From Longibacter sp051155795 (GTDB taxonomy: Bacteria; Bacteroidota; Rhodothermia; Rhodothermales; Salinibacteraceae): a DNA stretch of 64,000 nucleotides. The DNA lies in the NCBI RefSeq assembly GCF_051155795.1, contig NZ_DAXETW010000005.1:34658-98657 (forward strand), in the 5' to 3' direction. The first letter of the stretch is position 1; every line of letters starts with the position of its first letter. Shown one piece after another: positions 1 to 6,880 of the stretch. The notes under the pieces were generated by a model, which was given only the letters and a program-made list of their open reading frames with translations, was not told the origin of the DNA and searched no databases. The translations under genes were made by a program, and so were the position numbers.

Positions 1-368
1 GGGTCGAGGTCGCCGACGGATCCGGCCTCTCGAGGCACAACCTGGTCAGTGCGGAGGCCACAGTGAAGCTGCTCCGACACATGTGGAATCATCCGAACCG
101 GGCCGTGAGACGCTCTTTTCTCGAAAGCCTTCCCCTGGGCGGAAGAGATGGAACGCTCGAGTACCGGTTTCGGGGGAATGCATCTGCAGGCCGGAACGTA
201 CGGGCCAAAACCGGCACGCTCTCGAACGTGAGTGCCCTGAGCGGCTTCGTTACGCGAGGTGATGGAACGCCGCTGGTTTTCTCGATCATGTGCATCAACC
301 ACACGACCCGAGGAAGCACCGTTCGCCGGGCGCAGGATCGAATCGTAAACGCCCTGGCGCGTCTGTAA
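1..368 (+). CDS. dacB: D-alanyl-D-alanine carboxypeptidase/endopeptidase, PBP4 (S13) family, C-terminal part
   Basis: Only the last ~120 codons are present; the reading frame runs open from base 3 and begins outside the window. Two of the three penicillin-binding motifs are visible: DGSGLSRHN (SxN-type motif, residues SRHN) near the window edge and KTGTL about 50 residues later. The SxxK nucleophile motif must lie upstream. S13 enzymes are periplasmic and trim or cut peptidoglycan stem peptides. The gene ends 172 bases before the chosen hslV start on the same strand, so it may share a transcript with the HslVU cluster. A start inside the window is not meant; the GTG at 63 is internal. S13 membership is clear from the motif pair; the exact specificity (carboxypeptidase or endopeptidase) cannot be told. 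Confidence 0.88.
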   Translation, partial: VEVADGSGLSRHNLVSAEATVKLLRHMWNHPNRAVRRSFLESLPLGGRDGTLEYRFRGNASAGRNVRAKTGTLSNVSALSGFVTRGDGTPLVFSIMCINHTTRGSTVRRAQDRIVNALARL

Positions 369-540
369 ATCCGCCTCGTACCCATGGGCCGCGCGTCTTT
401 CACGGAGATTCTCGCCCTCGGCAGATTGTGGCCGAACCGGCGTCCCGCTTCGTCGTTAAGGAGCCCCGATGCGCCGGCACAACACCTGTGCCGTTCTCGC
501 CCCGCCCGCTTACGATTCCGACGAATCCCGCCTTCTGCTC

Positions 541-1098
541 ATGGCCGATCAGTCTTCGCTTCATGCCACCACCGTTCTCGGCGTCCGCCACAACGGGACC
601 ATCGCCCTCGGCTCCGACGGTCAGGCGACCATGGGCGAAACGGTGATGAAGCACAAGGCCGAAAAGGTGCGCTCGCTTTACAACGACAAGATTCTCGCGG
701 GCTTTGCGGGGTCGACGGCGGATGCGTTCACGCTGTTTGAACGCTTCGAAGAGAAACTCCAGGAATACGGCGGCAACCTGACGCGCTCGGCCGTGGAGCT
801 TGCCAAAGACTGGCGAACCGACCGATATCTCCGGAAGCTCGAAGCGCTGCTCGCGGTGGCCTCTTCCGAACGCATGCTCCTGATCAGCGGCGGCGGGGAC
901 GTGATCGAACCCGACGACGATATTCTTGCCATCGGTTCCGGCGGGCCCTTTGCTCTCGCAGCCACGAGGGCACTCAAAGAGCACGCGAGTGATCTCAGCG
1001 CGCGGGAAATCATCGAACAGGGTCTTAACATCGCCGCTGACATCTGCATATACACGAATCACAACCTGACGATCATGGAGATCGAAGAGGATGCATAG
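541..1098 (+). CDS. hslV: ATP-dependent protease proteolytic subunit HslV
   Basis: HslV forms the double-ring threonine peptidase of the cytosolic HslUV protease, which degrades unfolded or tagged proteins delivered by HslU. The protein (185 aa from this start) has the HATTVLG beginning with the catalytic Thr pair at residues 10-11, then GSDGQATMG, KVRSLYNDKILAGFAGSTAD and a late AIGSGGPFALAA stretch, all typical of the family. The N-terminus MADQSSLHATT resembles Bacillus CodW (short extension before the Thr), which is why 541 was chosen. An upstream in-frame ATG at 469 has a good Shine-Dalgarno (AAGGAG, 458-463) and would add 24 residues, so 469 is a real alternative. Its partner hslU lies downstream, separated by one gene. 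Confidence 0.95.
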   Translation: MADQSSLHATTVLGVRHNGTIALGSDGQATMGETVMKHKAEKVRSLYNDKILAGFAGSTADAFTLFERFEEKLQEYGGNLTRSAVELAKDWRTDRYLRKLEALLAVASSERMLLISGGGDVIEPDDDILAIGSGGPFALAATRALKEHASDLSAREIIEQGLNIAADICIYTNHNLTIMEIEEDA

Positions 1099-1277
1099 AC
1101 GGTGTCCGCTCATCTCCACGGCTCCCGCTCATACGGGACAACACCACGCTCTTTGACGCACACGAGTGAAGCCCATTCCGGCGGGATCTTTCATCGCGCC
1201 GGGCCCACGACTTCGGCCTCTGTATTCTTTTGAGCCGAATTCCATTAATGATCCTTATCCGATAAAAAATAGATACG

Positions 1278-2444
1278 ATGGGATACAGACAGTCATCCCG
1301 CGGCCTTGATGCGGGGACCTCCGACCGTGCCGCGATTTTCGTTGATTACGACAACCTTTACCACACGCTTCGTGATTTAAGCAGCCGCGGTGGTTCGGCG
1401 GCGGATTATACCTTTGAGATCTTCAATGAAGTGCGCCGTTACCTCGAGGAGGGAGACGACACGCCGACGATTCTCGCAACCGCATATGCCGATTTTGTAA
1501 ACCTTGCGGATGGCGGGGGCCTCCAGGTGCAGGACCGGCTGTACTCGGAGGGCATTGATCCCGTGCTGACGCCCTCGGAACCGCAGGTCAATGCGTCCGA
1601 GCTCACGCTGTGCATCGACGCTACCTCCCTCCTCTCCGAGCGCCGAGACATTGGAACGATCGTCATCATCACCGGCGATCGTTCGTTCGTGCCGCTGGTT
1701 CGATCGATTCGCAATTCGGGTCGGCGTGCGCTCGTGGCTGCGGTTACGCCGCCCCCGGCCGGCTCAACGCCTTCCCTCGGGGAAGACGATGCCTACCTCG
1801 ACGCGCGCAACCTGCTGAGTCAGTCCTCGCGGGACGATCTTACCGTCCGTGAGCGTCGCGACCGGTCTGCCTCCCGATCGCGATCCGGGGGCAGCCGCCG
1901 CTCCGCGCCGTCGCGTCAGGAGCAGACCACCGGTGCCGCGGCCAAACGACGCTATCGCTCGATCGACAATCCGATGGCGCGCCGAACTGTGGAGGTGACC
2001 GAGGAGCACTTCGGTCAGTACGAAGAGGTGTACCTCACCCCGCTCCTGCGCAAGCTGAGCGACGTTCTCGGCGAGCAGCATGATCCGAAGTCACTCGTCA
2101 GCGAGCTGGAAGCGGCCGGGGCCGTCCGACTCGAGAAGCGGGACGGCTATCCATACGACTACACCGTTCTCATTCTCAACCAGGATCACCCGGACGTTCA
2201 GGAGATCCAGGACGACTTCTACAGCCAGCAGTCCACCGGATACAACGGAGCGTCCGATTCGTATAACGATTACGGCTCATACGACGAGTACGACGAGGAC
2301 TACGAGGGCGGCGCTTACGATGAGGAGCCTGAGGGCCAGGACACGTACGACGAGACCGCCGAGGCAGACGACGCCGACGCCACTGACGATGTCTACGACG
2401 AGGAGACCTACGACGAAGAGACGTACGACGAAGAACCAAACTAG
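1278..2444 (+). CDS. NYN-domain (LabA/DUF88-like) protein with acidic C-terminal repeats
   Basis: 388 aa. Residues ~18-160 form a NYN domain, a PIN-like RNase fold: FVDYDN (Asp23, Asp25), LCIDATSLL (Asp114) and ITGDRSF (Asp134) give the usual cluster of metal-binding acids. A basic Arg/Ser-rich linker (~190-225) follows. The region at ~235-310 (EEVYLTPLLRKLSDVLG, then VSELEAAGAVRLEKRDGYPY) looks like a small winged-helix, as in OST-HTH-type NYN proteins. The last ~75 residues are almost only Tyr, Asp, Glu and Gly, ending in repeats of YDEET. The gene sits between hslV and hslU on the same strand (179 bases after hslV, 119 before hslU), so it is probably co-transcribed with them. RNase activity is an inference from the fold; no substrate is known from sequence. 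Confidence 0.85.
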   Translation: MGYRQSSRGLDAGTSDRAAIFVDYDNLYHTLRDLSSRGGSAADYTFEIFNEVRRYLEEGDDTPTILATAYADFVNLADGGGLQVQDRLYSEGIDPVLTPSEPQVNASELTLCIDATSLLSERRDIGTIVIITGDRSFVPLVRSIRNSGRRALVAAVTPPPAGSTPSLGEDDAYLDARNLLSQSSRDDLTVRERRDRSASRSRSGGSRRSAPSRQEQTTGAAAKRRYRSIDNPMARRTVEVTEEHFGQYEEVYLTPLLRKLSDVLGEQHDPKSLVSELEAAGAVRLEKRDGYPYDYTVLILNQDHPDVQEIQDDFYSQQSTGYNGASDSYNDYGSYDEYDEDYEGGAYDEEPEGQDTYDETAEADDADATDDVYDEETYDEETYDEEPN

Positions 2445-2563
2445 CGGATCTCAGTGCCTCTTGCCTTTTCGTTCTGCCCGCATGCGTGGAGGGGAGGCCG
2501 ATGGTCTCCCCTTCCGCATGCATGCCCGATCTCACGACGCTGTTGACCGACGGACCACCCTTT

Positions 2564-4042
2564 ATGCCATCCACCAGCCCATTCGATGACGAACTGACCC
2601 CACGTCAGATCGTCGAAGAACTGAACGAGTACATCATCGGCCAGGACGAGGCGAAGAAAAATGTCGCCATCGCCCTCCGCAATCGCTGGCGCCGACAGAA
2701 CGCGCCCGACGATATGCGCGAGGAGATCATGCCGAACAACATCATCATGATCGGGCCCACCGGCGTCGGAAAGACGGAAATCGCCCGGCGCCTCGCCAAG
2801 CTGGCGCGCGCTCCGTTTATCAAGGTGGAAGCCTCAAAATTCACTGAGGTAGGCTACGTTGGGCGCGACGTAGACAGCATGATCCGCGATCTGACGGATA
2901 TCGCCGTGAACCTCGTACGCGAGGAGCACCAGAAAGAAGTGCAGGACCGGGCCCGTGAACGCGCGGAGGAGCGAATACTCGATATACTGATTCCACCGGA
3001 AGAAGGCGCATCGCCGTCCACCGGATCCGGCGGACAGTCCATCAACGGTCCCGGGTTCGTGCTGCAGCGTGGAGAAGACGAGCCCGAAACGCGGGACGCC
3101 GAGACGTCGGATGGCGACGCTTCCGAGGCGAGCCTGCGCGAGCGCACCCGCGAGAAATTCCGCGAGAAGCTGAAGCGAGGCGACCTGGACGACCGCGAGA
3201 TCGAGATCGAGGTGACGTCCGACCAGTCGCCCATGATGCAGGTGTTCGGTCCGATGGGGATGGAGGAAATGGGCGTTAACCTGCAGGACCTGCTCGGCAA
3301 CATGGGCGGACAGCAGCGCAAGAAGCGCCGCGTCACGGTCGACGAGGCCCGCGACATTCTCCAGGAGGAGGAGGCGCAGAAGCTGATCGACATGGATCAG
3401 GTGAAGGAGGACGCCATGGAGCGCGTACAGCAATCGGGCATCGTGTTTATCGACGAAATCGACAAGGTGGCCTCCGGCACCCGGAGCAGCGACGGCGGTG
3501 GCGGTGCCGGACAGGGCGTCTCCCGCCAGGGCGTGCAGCGCGATCTTCTGCCCATCGTCGAAGGGTCAACGGTGACGACGAAGCACGGCATGGTCAAGAC
3601 CGACCACGTCCTCTTCATTGCCAGCGGAGCCTTCCACGTGTCCAAGCCGAGCGACCTGATTCCGGAGCTCCAGGGACGCTTTCCGATTCGGGTGGAACTC
3701 AACAACCTGGATGAGGATGACTTCTACGAGATCCTCACGAAGCCGAAGAACGCGCTGATCAAACAGTACCGGGCGCTCCTGGCATCGGAAGGTGTCGAGA
3801 TCACGTTTGAAGACGAGGGCGTTCGAGAAATCGCCAGGATTGCCGCCGAAGTGAATACGGAAGTCGAAAACATCGGTGCGCGACGGCTGCACACTGTTCT
3901 CACGACGCTCTTGGAAGATGTCCTCTTCGACGTTCCGGATCAGGTGGAGCCCGGGTCGTCGGTAGTGGTCGACGAAGACATGGTACGCGAGCGACTGAGC
4001 TCGATCGCCGCCAGCCGCGATCTGAGCCAGTACATCCTGTAG
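2564..4042 (+). CDS. hslU: ATP-dependent protease ATPase subunit HslU
   Basis: HslU is the AAA+ unfoldase that caps HslV and feeds substrates into it. Seen here (492 aa): IIGQDEAKKNVAIALRNRWRR near the N-terminus, Walker A GPTGVGKT (64-71), the pore loop GYVGRD (97-102), Walker B IVFIDEIDK and the C-terminal LSQYIL that inserts into HslV. Family members are usually 440-470 aa; the extra length is in the I-domain, which is rich in Asp/Glu and Gly, as expected in a halophile. A longer form from GTG 2486 would add 26 residues without family similarity, so ATG 2564 was preferred. A strong intrinsic terminator follows 20 bases after the stop, closing the hslV-NYN-hslU unit. Confidence 0.96.
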   Translation: MPSTSPFDDELTPRQIVEELNEYIIGQDEAKKNVAIALRNRWRRQNAPDDMREEIMPNNIIMIGPTGVGKTEIARRLAKLARAPFIKVEASKFTEVGYVGRDVDSMIRDLTDIAVNLVREEHQKEVQDRARERAEERILDILIPPEEGASPSTGSGGQSINGPGFVLQRGEDEPETRDAETSDGDASEASLRERTREKFREKLKRGDLDDREIEIEVTSDQSPMMQVFGPMGMEEMGVNLQDLLGNMGGQQRKKRRVTVDEARDILQEEEAQKLIDMDQVKEDAMERVQQSGIVFIDEIDKVASGTRSSDGGGGAGQGVSRQGVQRDLLPIVEGSTVTTKHGMVKTDHVLFIASGAFHVSKPSDLIPELQGRFPIRVELNNLDEDDFYEILTKPKNALIKQYRALLASEGVEITFEDEGVREIARIAAEVNTEVENIGARRLHTVLTTLLEDVLFDVPDQVEPGSSVVVDEDMVRERLSSIAASRDLSQYIL

Positions 4043-4062
4043 ATCCGTTGACGTTGAACGCA

Positions 4063-4114
4063 AAAGCGCCCCGCTCTCTTTCCCTCGGGAAGGCATGAGC
4101 GGGGCGCTTTCTCT
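4063..4114. terminator. Intrinsic terminator after hslU, probably bidirectional
   Basis: A perfect 14-bp inverted repeat, AAAGCGCCCCGCTC (4063-4076) and its complement (4097-4110), encloses a 20-base loop. T-rich ends exist in both directions (CTTTCTC on plus, CTTTTGCG on minus), so it can stop hslU and also the convergent lipoprotein gene. Confidence 0.85.
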
Positions 4115-4205
4115 TGTGTGTAACCGCGCGCCGAAGCGACGGCGTGTGACGGCCGCGGGGCCGTCGTCAACCGGTCAGAAACCGGGGATCGCCTGGACGT
4201 GATGA

Positions 4206-5054
4206 TCAGTCGTCGTCGTCATCATCGTCGTCATCATCCCCGTCATCGTCGTCATCGTCATCGTCGTCATCGTCGTCGTACCCGTCGCGATCGTCGTCAC
4301 GGTACCCTTCAATCGAGCGTTCGATGTTGTCTTCAACGAGCTCTTCGAGGTCGTCGTCATCGGCCGTTCGGGGATCGATCAGGCGACCATCGGACGTACG
4401 GAACCAGTCGTCGATGCTGACCAGAAACGTGACGTTCACATCGTCTGCCGCTGCCACATCGATGGGCGGCTCGAAGTCGATTTCCTGCTCGCTGTCCACG
4501 TCGCCGACCCAGATGAAGTCAACAGCAGACCCGCCGGCAGGCGTCCAGATGCCTTCGACGTAGACGCTCTCGTCCTCCGGCACATTGGTCGTGAGCGGAG
4601 ACGCGTCATCGTCGTCGAGCGGCTCGATCTCGAACTCAACCTCGCTCCACGTGCCGATGGGGAGAGGCGCGGTGAAGGCTGTCAGCGGGGACGGCCCGTC
4701 AAGAGGCAGGACGATTACGAACGGACCGCGTTCAACTTCCTCGCAGTCGTCGTCACTTCCGGAATCGTCGTCATCGAACCGACAGGCGTCGTCCGAGCCG
4801 GCCCGCTCGAATTCAACCTCTTCCAGGATCATCTCCACGCGGGTGAATTCGAGTTGGTTGCCGTCCGCATCCGTGACGGTGCGCTTCATCGATGCCGCTG
4901 TCGTTCCGGCCGTGAAAGAAACCGATAGGTCCGCATCGGACGATGCGGTCTCTGTCGAGTCGCAGGCTGTCAACGACAGGAGCAGCGCAGCCAGAAGAAT
5001 CGTGGTCGGAAGACGGAAGAGCGTATATTGAGTCCTTCTTTTCGTTACGTACAT
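4206..5054 (-). CDS. Lipoprotein with C-terminal poly-aspartate tail, function unknown
   Basis: 282 aa from the start MYVTKRR, chosen because it is followed by a classic lipoprotein signal: basic n-region, hydrophobic TILLAALLLSL and lipobox LTAC with the acylated Cys at ~37. The body (~45-245) is acidic and beta-rich, with segments such as VTDADGNQLEFTRVEMILEEVEF and PLPIGTWSEVEFEIEPL; this pattern recalls DUF4382-like surface lipoproteins, but I cannot assign it firmly. The last ~25 residues are almost pure Asp broken by single Gly and Tyr. Likely outer-membrane or periplasmic; the acidic tail could bind Ca2+ or Mg2+, which is inference. It is monocistronic, convergent with hslU and divergent from the kinase gene. 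Upstream in-frame ATGs (to 5270) would place the signal peptide internally and were rejected. Confidence 0.75.
   Translation of the reverse strand: MYVTKRRTQYTLFRLPTTILLAALLLSLTACDSTETASSDADLSVSFTAGTTAASMKRTVTDADGNQLEFTRVEMILEEVEFERAGSDDACRFDDDDSGSDDDCEEVERGPFVIVLPLDGPSPLTAFTAPLPIGTWSEVEFEIEPLDDDDASPLTTNVPEDESVYVEGIWTPAGGSAVDFIWVGDVDSEQEIDFEPPIDVAAADDVNVTFLVSIDDWFRTSDGRLIDPRTADDDDLEELVEDNIERSIEGYRDDDRDGYDDDDDDDDDDDDGDDDDDDDDDD
4209..4277. repeat. GTC/ATC trinucleotide tract encoding the poly-Asp tail
   Basis: About 69 bases made almost only of GTC and ATC triplets on plus (GAC and GAT on minus). It encodes the Asp run of the lipoprotein. Mixed GAC/GAT use suggests selection for Asp rather than a pure slippage array, but length changes by slippage would keep frame only in steps of three. 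Confidence 0.8.
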
Positions 5055-5282
5055 TGCTGTCTCGGTGGAAATCTGGAGGAATAGGACGTTTCCACGATCG
5101 GGGGGTACAGGGGCCGCGGCGACCGAGCGGTCGGTTGTGCCGTCCGATAGCGCGGTGTACATTCTAAAGTCAACTCCCGTACCGATTCGTATCCGGCAGA
5201 TCGGTTCCATAATAAAATGCCGTTTAACCGCTATAATGGCGGATATTTCTACCAAATCGCTCCGGTTCACCCCGTTGTCTTC

Positions 5283-5332
5283 GTCTCACAGGAAACACCG
5301 TGGCGTGCACCGGGTGTCTCAAATGTGTCTCA
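5283..5332 (+). promoter_or_regulatory. Phased GTCTCA sites upstream of the kinase gene
   Basis: GTGTCTCA occurs at 5314-5321 and again at 5325-5332, exactly 11 bp apart (one helical turn). A third GTCTCA lies at 5283-5288, 33 bp before the first. The last copy abuts the sigma-54-like -24 element. The same octamer forms a palindrome downstream of the activator gene (8641-8658), so these are likely sites for that activator's Fis-type DNA-binding domain (inference). Confidence 0.6.
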
Positions 5333-5347
5333 TGGCACAGCAGTAGC
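5333..5347 (+). promoter_or_regulatory. Sigma-54-type promoter for the kinase gene
   Basis: TGGCACAGCAGTAGC matches TGGCAC-N5-TTGC with one mismatch (TAGC) and keeps the invariant GG-N10-GC spacing. It ends 44 bases before the kinase ATG. The second gene downstream encodes a sigma-54 activator, making self-activation plausible. Confidence 0.65.
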
Positions 5348-5391
5348 GCTCGCCTCCCCTCACCCTCCTGCTCTCCCGAATCGGACCGTAC

Positions 5392-6786
5392 ATGCGCCTC
5401 CGACGGATTCTTCCTTTCACGGTTGCCGCCCTCCTATTTCTGATTGCTCTGATTGGAAGCGTGGCGGGAACGGCGCTGTGGAGAATGCGATCGCTCTTGC
5501 TCCGGCCCGACCTTTCGCCCGAGGACATCGCCGGCCCCCTCGACCTCGCCTTCCCCCTCGTGATCGGTCTCACCGTCGTGAGCCTGGGCCTCGTGGCCGG
5601 TGCGGGCTGGTACGCAGTGCGCACATCGAGGGCGACCTTCGACAACCTCCTGCGCGCGACGCGCCAGATGCGTGACGGAAATCTGGATGTCGACCTCGAC
5701 CTGAACCGCAACGACGAATTGGGAGACATCGCCCGCCATCTTGGCGAAATGTCCGAGACGCTTCAGCAGCGAACGGTCTCGCGCAGCTACCTGGACGACG
5801 TCCTGGACTCGATGGCAGAAATGCTGTTCGTCGTGGACGAGTCCAACCGCATCGAACACGTCAATCGTGCGGCGGTCGACCGCCTCGGGTTCGCCCCGTC
5901 CGACCTTCAGGGCCGCTTCCTCGATGACCTCCTGATCGGGGATGCCCCGCTGCCCTCCCCCGACGACACTGTGTTTCGTCGAACCGGCTCCGTCACACAG
6001 ATCGAGCGCCAGATTCAGACCGAGGACGGAGACAATCTGCCGGTCCTCGTGTCGCGATCGCTCCTGCGGGGCTCCCCCGCCAACGCACCGGACATCGTCT
6101 GCGTGGCCCAGGACATCAGCGCACGAAAGCGAGCCGAGGAGCAGCTCCGCGACTCGCTCCGCGAAAAGGAGGTCTTGCTACGAGAAATCCATCACCGGGT
6201 CAAAAACAACCTGCAGGTGATCGCGAGCCTGCTGCACGTGCAATCGAAAAAGGTCGAGGACGCGAACGCGAAACGACTGTTCGCCGAAAGTCAGGACCGA
6301 ATCCGGTCCATGGCGTTTATCCACGAACGACTATATCAGTCCGAAGACCTCTCACAGGTCAACTTCAGCGCCTACCTGGACCGGTTGACAGAGCACTTAT
6401 ATCGCTCCCACGGGGTTGCCCTCCGCGACGTCACCTGCCAGCTCGAATCCGAGGACGCCATTCTCGCGGTGGATCGCGCGATTCCGGCCGGACTCATCGT
6501 AAACGAACTCGTGTCCAATGCCCTGGAGCACGCCTTCCCCGACGATCAGGGCGGAACGATCACGGTCGCCTTCACGACCGACGACGACCGCGGCTGTCTC
6601 CGGATCGCAGACGACGGCGTCGGACTCGAGGATCCTGATGAGATCGACCGCGAGGCGACGCTCGGCCTCCGACTGGTAAAAGGGCTGATCCGCCAGCTCC
6701 GCGGCGACATGACGATCGACGGCAACGGCGGGCTGACCTACCGCATTACCTTTCCGCTGACCGATGAAGAACCGGAAACCGTGTGA
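5392..6786 (+). CDS. Membrane sensor histidine kinase, HisKA_2 family with HAMP and PAS domains
   Basis: 464 aa. Two transmembrane helices (~9-28 and ~54-77) enclose only a very short outside loop, so sensing is probably in the membrane or cytosol. A HAMP segment (~75-130) contains ATRQMRDGNLDVDLDLNRNDELG. A PAS domain follows (~133-245, starting LDSMAEMLFVVDESNRIEHVN). The phospho-acceptor box is EIHHRVKNNLQVIASLL with His268 as the likely site, the form found in HisKA_2 kinases. The ATPase domain has NELVSNALEHAF (N box), IADDGVGL (G1) and LGLRLVKGL (G2). The next gene, 95 bases on, is a receiver-AAA-Fis activator and is the obvious partner. The upstream sigma-54-like promoter suggests autoregulation. 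The signal sensed is unknown. Confidence 0.9.
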   Translation: MRLRRILPFTVAALLFLIALIGSVAGTALWRMRSLLLRPDLSPEDIAGPLDLAFPLVIGLTVVSLGLVAGAGWYAVRTSRATFDNLLRATRQMRDGNLDVDLDLNRNDELGDIARHLGEMSETLQQRTVSRSYLDDVLDSMAEMLFVVDESNRIEHVNRAAVDRLGFAPSDLQGRFLDDLLIGDAPLPSPDDTVFRRTGSVTQIERQIQTEDGDNLPVLVSRSLLRGSPANAPDIVCVAQDISARKRAEEQLRDSLREKEVLLREIHHRVKNNLQVIASLLHVQSKKVEDANAKRLFAESQDRIRSMAFIHERLYQSEDLSQVNFSAYLDRLTEHLYRSHGVALRDVTCQLESEDAILAVDRAIPAGLIVNELVSNALEHAFPDDQGGTITVAFTTDDDRGCLRIADDGVGLEDPDEIDREATLGLRLVKGLIRQLRGDMTIDGNGGLTYRITFPLTDEEPETV

Positions 6787-6880
6787 GCGCCACGCTCGCG
6801 TCCGTCCGCCCATCCCCGTCCGTGCCGGTGAGTACGCCCCGCGGATTCTCGTACTTCTGCCCTCATAGAGTCTCACCGAC

